A stretch of 64,000 nt of DNA from Impatiens glandulifera (GCF_907164915.1 NC_061867.1:40408338-40472337); one strand, 5' to 3'; counted from the stretch's first letter, positions 50,779 through 62,990 are shown. The notes: a model not told the origin generated them from the letters alone. Program-made: numbers and translations.

Positions 50779-53700
50779 TCACCACATCCAGGATAACATC
50801 CAGGAGTCATCTTCATCACTGTAGATTATTTCTGTTTCATTATTTTCTCCAACATTGCCTGCTTCTGGTTCATTAGCCGTAGGCATTTCCCCATTAACCA
50901 AAGGCGTCGAGACATTGTCTTCCTTTGAACCTAGCATAAATAAGATAAAGGGAAAAATATATTAAGCTAGTCACTTTATCTTTAAAATGGATAAACAAAA
51001 TTAACTATAATGTAATCAAGGTTTACCTAAGGTTACACAGGCTTGAACATTGAGGGTGGGAGATGCATTAAGATCGAGCTCTAATGGAGCAGCAACCACC
51101 TGAGGAACCGTCTCTAACATTCTTCTCTGTTCTTCTGGTGATTTAAGAAGTTCTCTCCTATCTAGGACTACAAACAATGTAACCACTTAGAAGGTTAAGA
51201 ATAACAATGATATCAAATAAAAATGTGCAAAGCATGAGAAATTGTCAGCTCTTATGTTTGAAAATGACATTCCTATTTTAATTTAGATTATATTTCATGA
51301 AAAACAAGGGAAAACTATGAGAAATATTAGTGATCTAATAAAGGATATTTTTCCCTCCACCCTTTCTCATTATAAACATCAATAAGATTGCCCACAGATA
51401 TTAATTCTCTTTCAATTGCCTGCAAAATCCAATTCAAATGGAAACATTCATTAGCTAAGTATATATATCAGATTCTCCTTCACCAAGCAAAAAGATTAAA
51501 AAGAAAAAACATACATGATTTGTGATCTCTACATGCAAAGATCTGGCCTTCATATCAAGGTCCACCTATTACAGTACAGAGTAATACACAGTATTGAATT
51601 AAAAAATTTAAAAGTCAATGCAGTATAATATAAATGAGAGTCATTTAAATTTAATGACAAAAACAATACAAAAACACGAGTGCTCAAAGTGTCACCAAAC
51701 ATACCCGAATCACAACTGAATTAACCATTTGGGAAACAACAATTAAAACATAAGTCAATATGCTCACCAACAAACAAACATAAAAAACTAGCGTTAATGA
51801 GCTCGGAGTTCCTCAAGAAGATCAAACACATATTTTTTTTTATACAATTGAAAATATTTTGATGTATAAATCGCCTAGGTAGGAAGTCAGAATCTTAAAA
51901 AAAATGGTATTTCAATAGGCGTTGGGAGAGACAAATCACAATATAATATATGCAAAAAGTTATACAAACACATGAGAGCACTTACTACAGTGGGCCTAGG
52001 GATTGAACCATCCTCCACTCTGTTCCTCAAGTCATCCACTTCATCCTGCAAAACTCAAAATCATTATAAAGTTAAAAATACTAAGAAAAAACCATTTAAT
52101 TATGTCTCCATATCAGAGTCTTCCCACAACAAGATACCATAGAGAGTAGTCTGGTTGTACTCTATTCTCAAACAAACACAAAATTCTAACAGTAAAATAT
52201 ATAAACATGAACAGAACATGATGTTATGATGGTTGATAAGCAATCGAGGAGTATTATTTCTCCTTAGTGTCGGTGAGAAAAAAAATGGGGATTAGAGCGA
52301 CATCATTGTGGAATAAAGATGGATCAAAGAGGATTATGTTGATTATTTATGAATAGTAGTGTAAAAAAACAGAAAAACTATGCAAATGAATGTATTGAAG
52401 ACAAAAATGAAAATTAAATCAAACTCTAATTGAATATAACAGTTTTACCTAGAAAATAATAAAATTGTTTAGCAAAACTTTTCATTAATAAGTTCAAGTT
52501 TTTTAATTTTCTTTAGTTACTTGCAGGTCTAGGAAATTGTTGTGTGTAATTTACCTTGTTGAATATACCATCGAATAACTTCTCTACATCTAAGTCGATG
52601 TTTACTCTCCCAGTTGAGGCTTGCAGGTTAACCTTCATCTTATCATCCTGCATAATCCGATTCACACCTAACCAAGTATGGAGAAAATTAATCGTAGTTC
52701 CAAAATAAAACTAGTGCATCCAATGAAAACATCAAGAATAGATGAAACATATAAAATTGATATAATTTATTAATATGGATGCATGATATGTGCAAATACA
52801 AACCTGTTATTAGCACGAGTTGAAAACGGTTTTTCTGCGAGTAATCCATTGGGTCTGATCTGATTTTCACAAAGCAGCCTATTACTTTGGCATCAAAAGC
52901 CTCAGACTCGTTGTTATCCAACATTTTTTTCACTAGACTCTTCATGAGAAAGACAAGCTTGATGTTTTCCTCAACAATTGATGCAAAACAACTTTTTGGA
53001 CCCTCCTCCTGCACTTCCTCTGTTTCTGCAGCTTCCTTAATTGTGCTTAACGTTCTCTTCTTTTTTGTTGACGCAGTCACACCATCATCATCCTCATCCG
53101 ATAAAAATGACCAGAATTCATCGTCGAGTACTTCAATGTTTTCAGCAAAATGGAGTTCTAGGAGGTCATATATTTTGTTTTTGTTCAATGTTTTCTTCTG
53201 AAATAGTGATTGTAATCTCGCATCACACAAAACCTTCTTCTTCTTTTCCATACTACATAAGTTGTTATCACTGATGTATCGACTGACAATAGAAGACACC
53301 TCATACTGTGATAATTTATCGATTGTCTGTTTACCAATAGATGTAAGAAATTCGATGAGAGCTTCTGATCCCCAGTCAATAAATTTTCTTTTCGGTTTGG
53401 CGGCTTTGTTTTTGCTTCCAGACGCTTCATCTTTGGATTTCTTCATTACTTGTGGGGACTTTATTTCTTTTTCTTCATCTTCACTATAGAAGCTTGACAT
53501 TGTATCGCTTTCTGAACTCTCAACCAAAACTGAGTCAGAACTAATACTTTTGTTCCAATTTTTAAAAGCAGTATTTGCAGATTGAAGATCTTCCGATGTC
53601 AAATTCTCCTCCTTCTTAATTATAACCCAATATTCCAAGAATAGACACTCAAATGTTTCTCGATTACTAAAGTCCAAAGAATTCTGCATAACAAGGACAA

Positions 53701-56155
53701 AACAAAATTGAAGGACGTGTTCATAGAAAGGACAGTTCATAAAGTTAGAAAGCACATTGGTTGCAATTGCTAAGATGTTTAATAGGATGGTCTAACTGAA
53801 TTCATATAACTGGATTCTTTCATACCTGAAACTCGAGAGCATGGTCTATTAACCCCGAATATTTAAATTTCAACTATCAGTAATTGGTTTTCTTTTTAGT
53901 TTAGGAAGCGAGCTCGACCCCCCCAATCATAATTTATAATGGGGAAGAGAACGCAAAGTCCAAACCTTTAACCAAGTTTTAACTTTTATTGAGTACTAGC
54001 AAAACACTTGCTAATAGATTTAAAGCTCTAATCCAGAATCTCATCTCACATCATCAAATGAATTTTGTTTATGGAAAAATTATTGATGCATCTATCATCG
54101 CTAAAGAACTAGTCGATTCAATTGATAGAAGAAAGAATGAAATAGAGTTAGATATCCTAAAAATGGATGGGTTTTGAGGAGAAATGAAGGAAGTGGTCAA
54201 AACCTGTATCATTGAACCAATGTTTTATATTATAATCAACTGTGAAGTTACCAGATTCTTCAAAAGCTCAAAATGGCTAAGACAAGGGTTATCCTCTCTA
54301 CTTTTCACAGTTTTCATGGAAGAACGGTTGAAGATCTTTAAGAAAGAAGTTAGTTTGTGCCTGTTTGTGGGAATCAATGCAGGGATTCTGAGGCGAACTT
54401 ATTTTTCACTTGTTAGTTTAATAAAGAGCAATACATGAAGACATAGGAAACATAAACTAGTTAGAAAATTCATATAAGATATAAGTCTGTCTTCATGTAT
54501 TGCTCTCTATCTTAAGAAATTTCTTGAAAATCCTAAGGTTAACAGACATAATTCACATTCATAGCTTCACTTGAAACATAAATCATTATTCTTCACCAAA
54601 AACAGACAGTCAAGCAAAAAGAAGAAACAAAGCACACTACTAAAACATAATTAGAGTATAAAGAAAATTCAAGCATACCCCATCAGAGTCTACAGTTTCG
54701 CCTGCTTCCCCAAGTAGTGCAAGCTTCACACAATTATGACAGAACCCTTTGGTGTCTTTAATACATGCAAAATCAACGCTATCTGCACACTGCTGACACA
54801 CGCCTTTTGGACAGCAAAAGCAGTGATATTTCGCAGTCTTATTGCAATTAAAACAATAATGACATCCTGTAATAGACAAAAAAAAATTATATAGCATGAC
54901 ATTTGTATAACTATTGACGTTTATCTCAACATGCAAGCAATGATGCTGACAATTTCTTTTTGTTATATGTGTATGTGTAAATCTATTAATGCATGCTGAC
55001 TCATTTCCTACTCATCCTATTAAAATAAAATAATAAAACTAAAGTTATTTCAGGTTTTTAAAACTAACATTCATGTCTAATTATGTTTCAGTACTTGTAA
55101 AACATTAAGAATAGAAATATAACAATAAAATTAATTTTTTCTACTAAAACCTCTGAAATATAAATTTAGAAGAATCAAAGATAATTTCAATTGATACCAG
55201 TAAAGGTTCAAATCATTCATGTCTCTAACTTATCACTTGTGAGGGAAGTATATTTCAGAATGATAACTTTCAATCATTTACAAAAATGGATGTATAAAAA
55301 TGTGGAATTTCCACAACAATCAAAATAGACACTAACTTTGGCAAATCCTAAGTTGATTACATGACTTTTATTCATAAAAATGAAGGATTTTATTTAAAAT
55401 GGAAAAAATAAGAAGGAAAAAGTGTAAGATTCGATTACTTACCACAAGCCCAATTAGATTTACTACGCAAAAAAGAGTCAACCTTCTCCACACACTCGGG
55501 ATGATAAGCTTTTAAACACTGCCTACAACCAAAAACCAAATTATAATCATGTTTTGCCCAAACTTCCAAACAAGCAGAAAAAGTCTTGTTCAATCAATGT
55601 ATGAAAACATTGAATGATACTAATTTTTTTTGTTACCTAACAAATGCCAAAATATGCATTCAATTGAATACCAAACAACTCTATATCATGTTACAAAGAT
55701 ACCAAAAAGCCAAATACTTCATATATGACATAATTGATGTTCCTTTTGCTTTTACTCACACTGTCCCAGATCAAACAAATTGAAATCTAAGTCTAATTTC
55801 ATCTAAGATTTACTTGTAGAATTCTGAAATTTCCCTTCTTATCCCCACAAATCATTGCAGTTGTGTTTTCAAAACATTACAAAGTTGTAAAATGTGGCTA
55901 GATGTTACATGCAACACATCTACATGTCCCCTTTGACTATAGAAGAACAAATCTTAAAAAAAGAAGACAAAATAATCAATTTTTGTTCTGGATTGAATAG
56001 ACCCAAAGAAATTGAGGCATGGCTAAGCTTAATACTTACATGTAGTCACAAACCCGTAAAGACCCACCATCTTTGCAAACAAAGCACCAATCCTCTGCAA
56101 TTTCTTCCTTTCTAATCTCCTGTTTCTTCCTCTTAGCCCTTGTATTCCACTTCAT
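50779..56155 (-). CDS. PHD finger, SWIB and Plus3 domain protein (NERD/At5g08430-like family), 10 exons
   Basis: Exons on the minus strand: 56155-56040, 55522-55443, 54866-54679, 53683-52804, 52667-52555, 52045-51986, 51565-51515, 51419-51349, 51178-51027, 50930-50779. They sum to 1863 bp (620 residues plus stop) and every junction keeps phase. N-terminal PHD-type zinc domain: EDWCFVCKDGGSLRVCDYM, CLKAYHPECVEKVDSF, WACGCHYCFNCNK, and CCPKGVCQQCADS. SWIB/MDM2 domain in exon 4 (DWGSEALIEFLTSIGKQ, VSRYISDNNLC, LFQKKTLNKNKIYDLLELHF). Plus3 domain spans exons 4-9 (FASIVEENIKLVFLMKSLV, FQLVLITG, DEVDDLRNRVEDGSIPRPTV, DLDMKARSLHVEITNH, NEKGWRE, LDRRELLKSPEEQ). Introns are GT-AG except intron 8, which is AT-AC. 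Relatives read chromatin and act in transcription or RNA-directed silencing in the nucleus; that function is inferred. Most relatives have a C-terminal GYF domain, absent here. The start ATG is the first in the exon and precedes a basic segment; a further upstream exon cannot be excluded. Confidence 0.93.
51179..51348 (-). other. Intron 8: AT-AC, U12-type
   Basis: Minus-strand donor ATATCCTTTA (51348 downward) equals the U12 5' splice consensus ATATCCTT. Branch-point-like TTCTTAAC (51201-51194) lies 16 bases before the terminal AC (51180-51179). Splicing here joins GWRE-K to LFVVLDRRELLKS in frame and restores the conserved Plus3 downstream helix. No GT-AG alternative in the interval keeps the frame: the only nearby GT (GG|GTGGAG) leads to a stop. 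Confidence 0.85.
53900..54440 (+). mobile_element. LINE reverse-transcriptase fragment in intron 3, antisense to the gene
   Basis: Plus strand 53989-54177 reads KTLANRFKALIQNLISHHQM, NFVYGKIIDASIIAKELVDS and IDRRKNEIELDILKMDGF, the NRL...SPxQxAFVxGR...AxELVxSI pattern of plant L1-type RT. 54184-54345 continues with CEVTRFFKSSKWLRQGLSSL and LLFTVFMEERL (the GxxSxxFxxxRGLRQGDPLSPLLF motif, altered). The intron around it is otherwise ordinary. It is a short dead fragment. Confidence 0.8.
54425..54506. repeat. Perfect 19-bp inverted repeat in intron 3
   Basis: AGAGCAATACATGAAGACA (54425-54443) and its exact reverse complement (54488-54506) are separated by 44 bases, beside the LINE fragment. Could fold as a hairpin in RNA of either strand. 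No target duplication recognised. Confidence 0.85.
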
Positions 56156-57117
56156 CTTAAAAAAAAGATCCTTCAATCAAAAAACAAGAACAAAAATTAT
56201 CAACCCGCAAAGAACTTCCCTGTAAATGAACGTTCCAACTTCGTCTCCGGTAAGAGAAACAACGGGAATTCTCTCTTTAAAGTTATGAAATGAAAGATTT
56301 CAATAAAGTTGAACAGTATTAATCACATAAAACAAATAGGAATGCGACAGATTCTGCAGAAAAGAAAAGAAAAGTTATGCTTTCAATGTATGATTTCAAA
56401 GTGGGAAACAATGGTGTAGAGATAGAGAGCATACACGTGTTGAAAGAACTATCGAAGTGAGAAATTATCATCTATCATAATTATTCAAAGCTTCAAGCAC
56501 AGAAAAATGACAGCAAAATGAAAATAAGAAGTTCAATACAATTAATCAATTTTAGTAGTATAGACAATACATTTAGATGTTATACTAAAATTCAAATTTG
56601 AACTTTGAAAAAAATAGAAATAATCTTGTTTTTCTTAGAATATGTGAAATAATAATAGATATAATCGATAGAAATGTAGTGTTTATTTAAGAGTATTAAT
56701 CATTTCTTTCTAATTGATAATGTTTGGATATTTACTTTCTTATCTATAATATTTGAATTTATTATAGATAAAATATTAATATTATTTAGTAAATAAAACT
56801 AGTATTAATATTTTTATTTTATTTTTTTATTATATTTTACTTAATTAAAAATATAAAATATTTTTATTTTTATATCATAATTATTTAAAGTATATAAAAT
56901 ATTTAAGTTGAATAATTTAATTTTTTTTAATTATAAATAAAAAATTATCTATAAACATAAATAATATAAGATAATATCTTTAAAATATTGTATATAAATA
57001 ATTAATATTATATATAAATAATTTATCAAATAAAATATAATATTTTACTTAAAAACATATATTTTGAGAAGATATAATTTTTTTAATAATATTTTTTATT
57101 AAATTTTTTTCATACTT
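56156..57117. other. Upstream flank of the PHD-SWIB-Plus3 gene
   Basis: The first 150 bases left of the ATG are likely 5' UTR (TTTTTTTTAAG just before the ATG on the minus strand). 56200-56600 is moderately complex and may contain the promoter; no clear TATA was chosen. From about 56680 the sequence becomes simple A/T. Confidence 0.45.
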
Positions 57118-57584
57118 AACTTTTTTTAAATATTTTTTAAATGTATTGTTTATATAAAATTGTTATTTTTTATTTTAAGTTTTTATATTTTAATTAAATT
57201 ATTATAATTTTATTATTAATATATAATATTTAAAATTGATTATATAAAAATGATTATATTATTATTAGTTATTGTAATTATTATTAAAATTTATTTTATT
57301 AATTATATTTTATTTTAAATAATTTCCTAATATTATTTAAATAATTAAAATAACTTTTTTTTAATATTTTTAAATGTATTGTTTATATAAAATTGTTATT
57401 TTATATTTTAAGTTTTTATATTTTAATTAAATTATTATAATTTTTTTATTAATATATAATATTTAAAATTGATTATATAAAAATTATATTATTATTAGTT
57501 ATTGTAATTATTATTAAAATTTATTTTATTAATTATATTTTATTTTAAATAATTTCCTAATATTATTTAAATAATTAAAATAAT
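57118..57584 (+). repeat. Tandem duplication, period 234 bp
   Basis: Unit 1 (57118-57351) and unit 2 (57352-57584) are almost identical, differing by a few one- to three-base indels in A/T runs. They start AACTTTTTTT(A)AATATTTTTTAAATG and end TAAATAATTAAAATAA. High identity in non-constrained AT-rich DNA implies a recent event. Confidence 0.9.
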
Positions 57585-57754
57585 TTCTTTAAATAATTAA
57601 TTCATTTTTTATATATTATATTAATTATAAGAGAACGTCAAATATAATTATAAAAGAAAAATATACATAATATTATAATTATGAGAGAATAAATGTGAGA
57701 AAGATGTTGAATTATTGTGTCTGCTTATAATAAACTCTACAATCGTTAATTATA

Positions 57755-58063
57755 GTTTATTGAATTTGTATTTAGGTTTGGGTGTGACCATAACTAAGAG
57801 ATGTTTAAGTTTTATTTTTAGGATGTGTATCCTATAAATATGTTATTATTTAAAGTTTATATTGATAAATACATAATTCTAAAGAGATAAAATGTGAGAC
57901 AAAAACTCTAATTAAAGTTTATTGGGTTTGTATTTGAGTTTGGCTTAAGCCTGACCAAGTTGTTTAAGTTTTATTAGTTTACCCTATAAATATCTTATTA
58001 TAAGGGTTTACATTAATGAAAATAGAATTTTAGAGAAATAAAGTGTGGAACAAAAACTCTATA
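57755..58063 (+). repeat. Two tandem LTR-like units (period about 162 bp)
   Basis: Both units start GTTTATTG(A/G)(A/G)TTTGTATTT and include GTTTAAGTTTTATT...CCTATAAATAT and AACAAAAACTCTA (or GACAAAAACTCTA). They lie just before a copia gag, so are probably the degraded 3' part of its LTR. The CCTATAAATA segment looks like a TATA region. Confidence 0.55.
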
Positions 58064-58084
58064 TTTCTTCTTAATATTGAATCT

Positions 58085-61035
58085 TTATGTTCCTTTGAGT
58101 GAAAAACTAGAGAAGATGGATGAAGCTGAATGAAAAATCCTTGATAAACAGGTTTTGGAAGTTGTTAGATTGACGCTAGCCAAAACTTTTGCTCACAACG
58201 TAGCAAAGGAGAAGACCACAATGGGTCTGATGAAAGCTCTCTCTAATATATATGAGAAACCATCTGCTAACAACAAGGTACATTTAATGAAAATACTCTT
58301 CAATTAAAGAATGGTTGATGGTACTTTTGTCACTACTCATTTGAACGAATTTAATATAATTGTGAATCAACTGCTATCTATTGAGATATATTTTGGGGAT
58401 GAAGTTAGTGTTTTGATTTTGTTAGCATCTCTACCAAATAGCTGAGAACCTCAACAATTAGTAACTCTATTGGAAATTCTAAATTGAAATTTATTGAAGT
58501 TAAAGATCATATTCATGCTGGAGGGTTCGTAAAATTGATTATGGTAAAATGTTCAAAGGTTCTATTCTAAATATTGAAAATAGGGACAGAGGTAATGATA
58601 AAAATTTCAACCGGGGTAAGAGAAGATCTATGTTAGTCCAAGTCTGAGTGGACATTTGATTGCTGAAATTGTGGTAAGTAGGGTCACTTAAAGAGGAACT
58701 GTAAAGCACCAAAGAGAGACAATGATGATAAAAACGATGGATCCAACGCAATTACAGAAATTGTCATTAATGTGTTGTTTCTGTCTCTTGATATTCTGAT
58801 AGATTAATAGGTTGTGGACTTATGAGCGTCTTTCTACATCACTGCCCACAAAGAATTACTAGAGAATTATGTAGCTGGAAATTGTGGTAAAGTTTTTCTC
58901 GCAGATGGTGAGCCACTGGATATTGTTAAGATGGAAAATGATTATGTTTGGAAGATTAATAAGGTGAGACACATTTCAGGTTTAATGCGCAATTTTATTT
59001 TTGTTACACAACTTGATGAAGAATGACACAATTTAAATTGTGGAAATGGTGCGTGGAAGTTGACTAAGGAGCAATAATTGTTGCTCGAGGTCACAAAATT
59101 AGAATGTTATACACGACTTCAACTTGTAGATAAACAGTTGTTGATATAGTTGATGACTCGAAGAACAGTGAGACGTGACATTGCAGGTTGGGCCATATGA
59201 GCAAAAAATGGATGAAAATTCTTTTAAAGAATAGACAGATTTCAAAACTGAAGTCTGTTAAACATCAATTATGTTAAAACTGCATTCTTGGAAAACAAAA
59301 AATGGGTGAGTTTTTTAAAAATTGGGAATGAGCTCAAGAAAGAAATGATTGAGTTAGTATACACTAATGTGTGGGGACCTACACATGTTTCTTCAATTGG
59401 TGGATCATACTATTAAGTGACTTTTATATATTATTTGACAAGAAAAATATGGGTTTACTTTACGAAAAACAAATCTTATGTATTTGTGGTTTTTAAAAAG
59501 TGGAAGGTTTTGGTTTTAAATGAAACAAATCAGAAAGTTAAATGCTCGAGATCCGACAACGAAAGCGAGTACATCAGTTCAAATTTCAGAGAATATTGTG
59601 ATGTAAATGAATCGAACATTGAACGAGCGTGCTAGAAGCATGAGATTGAATGATGTGCTGCTTAAATCTTTATGGGCAGAAGCTATCAACAATGTTGCCT
59701 ACTTGATAAATAGAGGACCATTTGTTCCTCTTGAATTTAGAATTCTTGAATAAGTCTGGAGCAATAAAAAAGTAACATTTTTATTTGAAAGTGTTTGGTT
59801 GTTTATCATATGTTCATATTAATGAATGTGATATGAGCAAGCTTGATCCAAAGTCTAATAAATATTTTTTCATTGGTTATGGTGATATCAAGTTTGGTTA
59901 TCGTTTCTGGGATGATCAAAATCAAAAGAACATTCATAGTAGAAACGTTATCTTCAATAAACATGTTCTCTACAAAGATTGTGTTGGGAAGACATCAAAT
60001 AGTGATTCCAAACTGGAAAAGACTAGTACTGTCGATTTGAGAGATTTTTTTGTTGAATATATACTGATTGTCGAAGAAGACCAATGTGGTGTTGAAGATG
60101 AAATCGTTGAGAACGTGACCCTAGAGGCAAATCAGCAAACATCAGTTATATAGTTGAGAAAATTGTCAAGAAATCGAAAATAAGTTTATAGGTGGTCTCC
60201 ATCTCTAAACTATATCTTGTTGACTAATATAGACGAAACTGAATGCTACGAGGAATCAATACAATATGATGAATCAGTTAAGTGGATGTTTGCAATGAAA
60301 GATGAGATGGACTCTATGACGTCAAATCAGACTTGGGAGCTCACTAAGATATCAAAGGGAAAGAAATCACTTCACAATAAATGGATATTCATGATTAAAG
60401 AAGAATATTATAAAATCATGAGGTATAAGACAAGGTTAGTTGTGAAAGGATTTCAACAGAAGGAAGGTATTGACTACAATGAGATTTTCTCTTTAGTAGT
60501 CAAATTGATGACAATCAGAACTATTTGGAGTTTGGTTTTGAAAAAAGACCTTCATCTTCAACAAATGGATGTCAAAACTACTTTTCTTCATGGTGATTTG
60601 GATGAAGAGATTTACATACGACAACCACAATACTTTGAAATCAAAAGAAAATATGAGCTTGTGTGTAAGATTCAAAAGAGTTTGTATGGTTTAAAACATA
60701 CTTCAATGCAATGGTACAAAAAGTTCTATAGCTTCATAAAAAATAACAATTTTTTGAGATGTGAAGGTGATCATTGTTATTATATTAAAAGGTTTGATAA
60801 ATCGTACATGCTCTTCTACGTTGATGACATGTTGATTGCTGGAGAAAACTTGTATTAGATTAACAAGCTAAAGAATGAGTTATCTGAAAAGTTTGCAATG
60901 AAGGATTTCATTATTACGAAACAAATTTTTGGAATAATAATTCTCAAGGATAAAGAAGTTCTCAAACTTCCACAAGAAGAATATGAGAATAAAGTTCTTA
61001 GAAGATTCAACGTGTACGATAAAACAATGATAAAC
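58085..61035 (+). pseudogene. Decayed Ty1/copia polyprotein (Tork/TNT1-like), gag to RT
   Basis: Order on the plus strand: gag UBN2 segment (VAKEKTTMGLMKALSNIYEK, LNEFNIIVNQLLSIEIYFGD, LILLASLPNS; 58190-58450), zinc knuckle with two stops (C-stop-NCGK-stop-GHLKRNC, about 58660-58702), protease (ASFYITAHKELLENYVAGN, 58825-58890), integrase (LVYTNVWGPTHVSSIGGSYY, KIWVYFTKNKSYVFVVFKKW, VKCSRSDNESEY; 59340-59620), KVFGCLSYVHINECDMSKLD (59785 on), and RVT_2 (60217-60858, 213 codons open) with QTWELTK, RLVVKGFQQKEGIDYNEIF, QMDVKTTFLHGDLDEEIYI and FYVDDMLIAG. The RT frame continues past one stop to about 61020. RNase H and the 3' LTR are missing. The integrase Asp expected in the H-T-D-V-W-G-P box is Asn. 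Lineage is judged from motif wording only. Confidence 0.9.
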
Positions 61036-61079
61036 AGTGAGGGTTTCTGATTTAGGTTATTTCGGATTTATTGTCTTTT

Positions 61080-61225
61080 ATTTAAAAAATATTATTTTTG
61101 TAATTAATTAAATCTTATTTGTAGTGAAATTTTTAATTAAAATTAAGAATTATATAATATATGTTTATTTTATTTAATTAAATAATATATTAATTTTAAA
61201 AGAATATATGAAATATTTAAATTTG

Positions 61226-61270
<45 letters not shown>

Positions 61271-61455
61271 GACTTTAAATTTAATTATTATTTAATAATT
61301 AATTAAAAAGTTCTATCACTTCATTTCAAAATAATATATTAATTATTTCATATAATAATTCTTAATTAAATTATAAATATTATATACGAAATAAGTAAAA
61401 TATAAATATATATTAAATTCTCATATTATATATAATTTAATTATTAATTATTTAA
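61080..61455 (+). repeat. Segmental duplicate, copy 1
   Basis: Paired with 63425-64000: AAAATTAAGAATTATATAATA, AAAGAATATATGAA, an (AT)n tract, TTTAATTATTATTTAATAATTAATT, AAGTTCTATCA, AATTCTTAATTAAAT and ATAAATATTATATACGAAATA occur in the same order. No coding sequence. (AT)n at about 61232-61265. Confidence 0.75.
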
Positions 61456-61504
61456 AACATAAACAATAAAAGGGTCGATATAATTAGAGAAAATTAGTTT
61501 GATG

Positions 61505-62641
61505 TAGAGTTGCAAATGAGTCGAGTCGAGCCGAGCTCAAGCTTGCTGGAGCTCGAGCTCGACTCGATTAAGTATTTATTAGCTCGACTCGAACTCGAAC
61601 GAGCTTATAATTTTGAGCTCGACTTCGACTCGACTATATTACCTACAAGCTTGGCTCGACTCGAAAGCTTGAACAAAAATTAAATTTTCAAGCTCAAACT
61701 CGAGCTCAAACTTGAGTTCAAATTCGAACCAAATTTATTTATAAAATTAAAATATCAAACTTTTATACATATTAAACATTTAAAACAGGATATTTCAAAA
61801 TTAAAATATGAAACAATCATAACTATTCAAAATTCTAAAACATGATAATCCAAAACATTAAATCACCATTACTAATCAAAATTCTAAAACATAAAATTCA
61901 AAAATCAAAGAACAAAATTATATTATTTGTTTGAACATTCAATATATTCTTTTTTAACTCATGTTTTTCAATCATAGCACACGTACAATTACCTGCATTC
62001 AATAATATTACATGTTTAATTAAAAATAATTAAGATAAAAAATAAATGTTAAAACAAATAACTAAAATTTAACTTACTTTAAGAAGTAGATACTCACAAC
62101 AAAATTTCTTGGTATGTCTTTTCTTTCTGAAAAAATAAAAACTCAATTAAATAGGTGATATTCAGTATGTAACATAAGGATTTAATAATGAAAACTTACT
62201 TTAGTCTTCTTTTTCATTCCATTTATATGTCGAAATTAATCACCACACAAAGTAGAGTATGCATTTTATTTGTAGATATAAGCTAATTAACAAATAATGT
62301 TTTCAGTTATAGATTATATGAAGAAGATTAGGTTAGATGAAAAGTCACGTAGATATGTTAGGAATTAGGGTTTTAATTTATGGATTGTGGGCCTTCATAT
62401 GAGCTTTGAAAAGAAAAGGTGGAAAAAATATATTATTTGAATTTTGAGTTTTAATAATAAATAAATAAATAAAAAATATATTATATACTATGAGGCTCGA
62501 AAAAGCTCGACAAGGCATCAACAAACATTATATGAGCTCGACTTGAATATTAAACGAGCCAGCTCGAGCTCGGTCAAAGTCAAGCTCAAGCCAAGCTTTT
62601 ACCGAACGGCTCACGAACAGCTTAACTCATTTGCAACCCTA
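61505..62641. mobile_element. Non-autonomous hAT-type DNA transposon with 8-bp TSD
   Basis: Ends TAGAGTTGCAAATGAG... and ...CTCATTTGCAACCCTA are inverted, with one mismatch in the first 16 bases. GTTTGATG flanks both sides (61497-61504 and 62642-62649), a perfect 8-bp target duplication as in hAT elements. Subterminal regions (about 61520-61740 and 62485-62630) are packed with GAGCTCGA, CTCGACTCGA and AAGCTTG motifs, likely transposase-binding repeats. The 1137-bp element has no open frame for a transposase. Confidence 0.93.
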
Positions 62642-62789
62642 GTTTGATGCATGATTTTTTATAGATTCACATTATGTTTTACACTTTTTTTTTGTTTTAA
62701 AATAATTATTAAATTTTGGTATGGAATTGATTAATGATTTATTAACTTAGAATTATATTAAATATCAAGTTTAATCATAATCTTAAAAG

Positions 62790-62990
62790 AGAACTAGGCC
62801 AAGAACATTATTTTTTTTTGGAAAAAAATGGGACAACGGATTAAGCATGTAGCCGCAAACACAACATTTAACCAGGCACAAAACTTGTCGCTTGACGGGT
62901 TCAAACCTAGGACCTTAGGGTGTGAATATTCACCGCTTGATGTTGTTAGGCTAGATGAGGGGATAAAAATTTGGCCACAAGGGGGTTAAC
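62790..62990 (-). repeat. Possible SINE remnant
   Basis: Minus strand contains a B-box-like AGGTTTGAACCCG (about 62898-62910) and an upstream CTAGCCTAACAACATCAAGCGG (about 62932-62953) that could be an A box. It ends near an A/T run at 62809-62827. Weak without relatives in the window. Confidence 0.35.

Noticed and set aside
51333..51352. Reading exon 8 straight on to a stop (ending YPLLDH)
   Set aside because: It would truncate the conserved Plus3 segment; the AT-AC splice restores the family sequence.
52555..52642. Acceptor TATGCAG|GATGATAAG for exon 5
   Set aside because: Gives a stop after one codon with the phase of exon 4; the upstream acceptor GGTTAG|GTGTGAAT (exon start 52667) keeps the frame.
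52887..53489. Three plus-strand frames of 75-104 codons
   Set aside because: Antisense to exon 4 of the PHD-SWIB-Plus3 gene.
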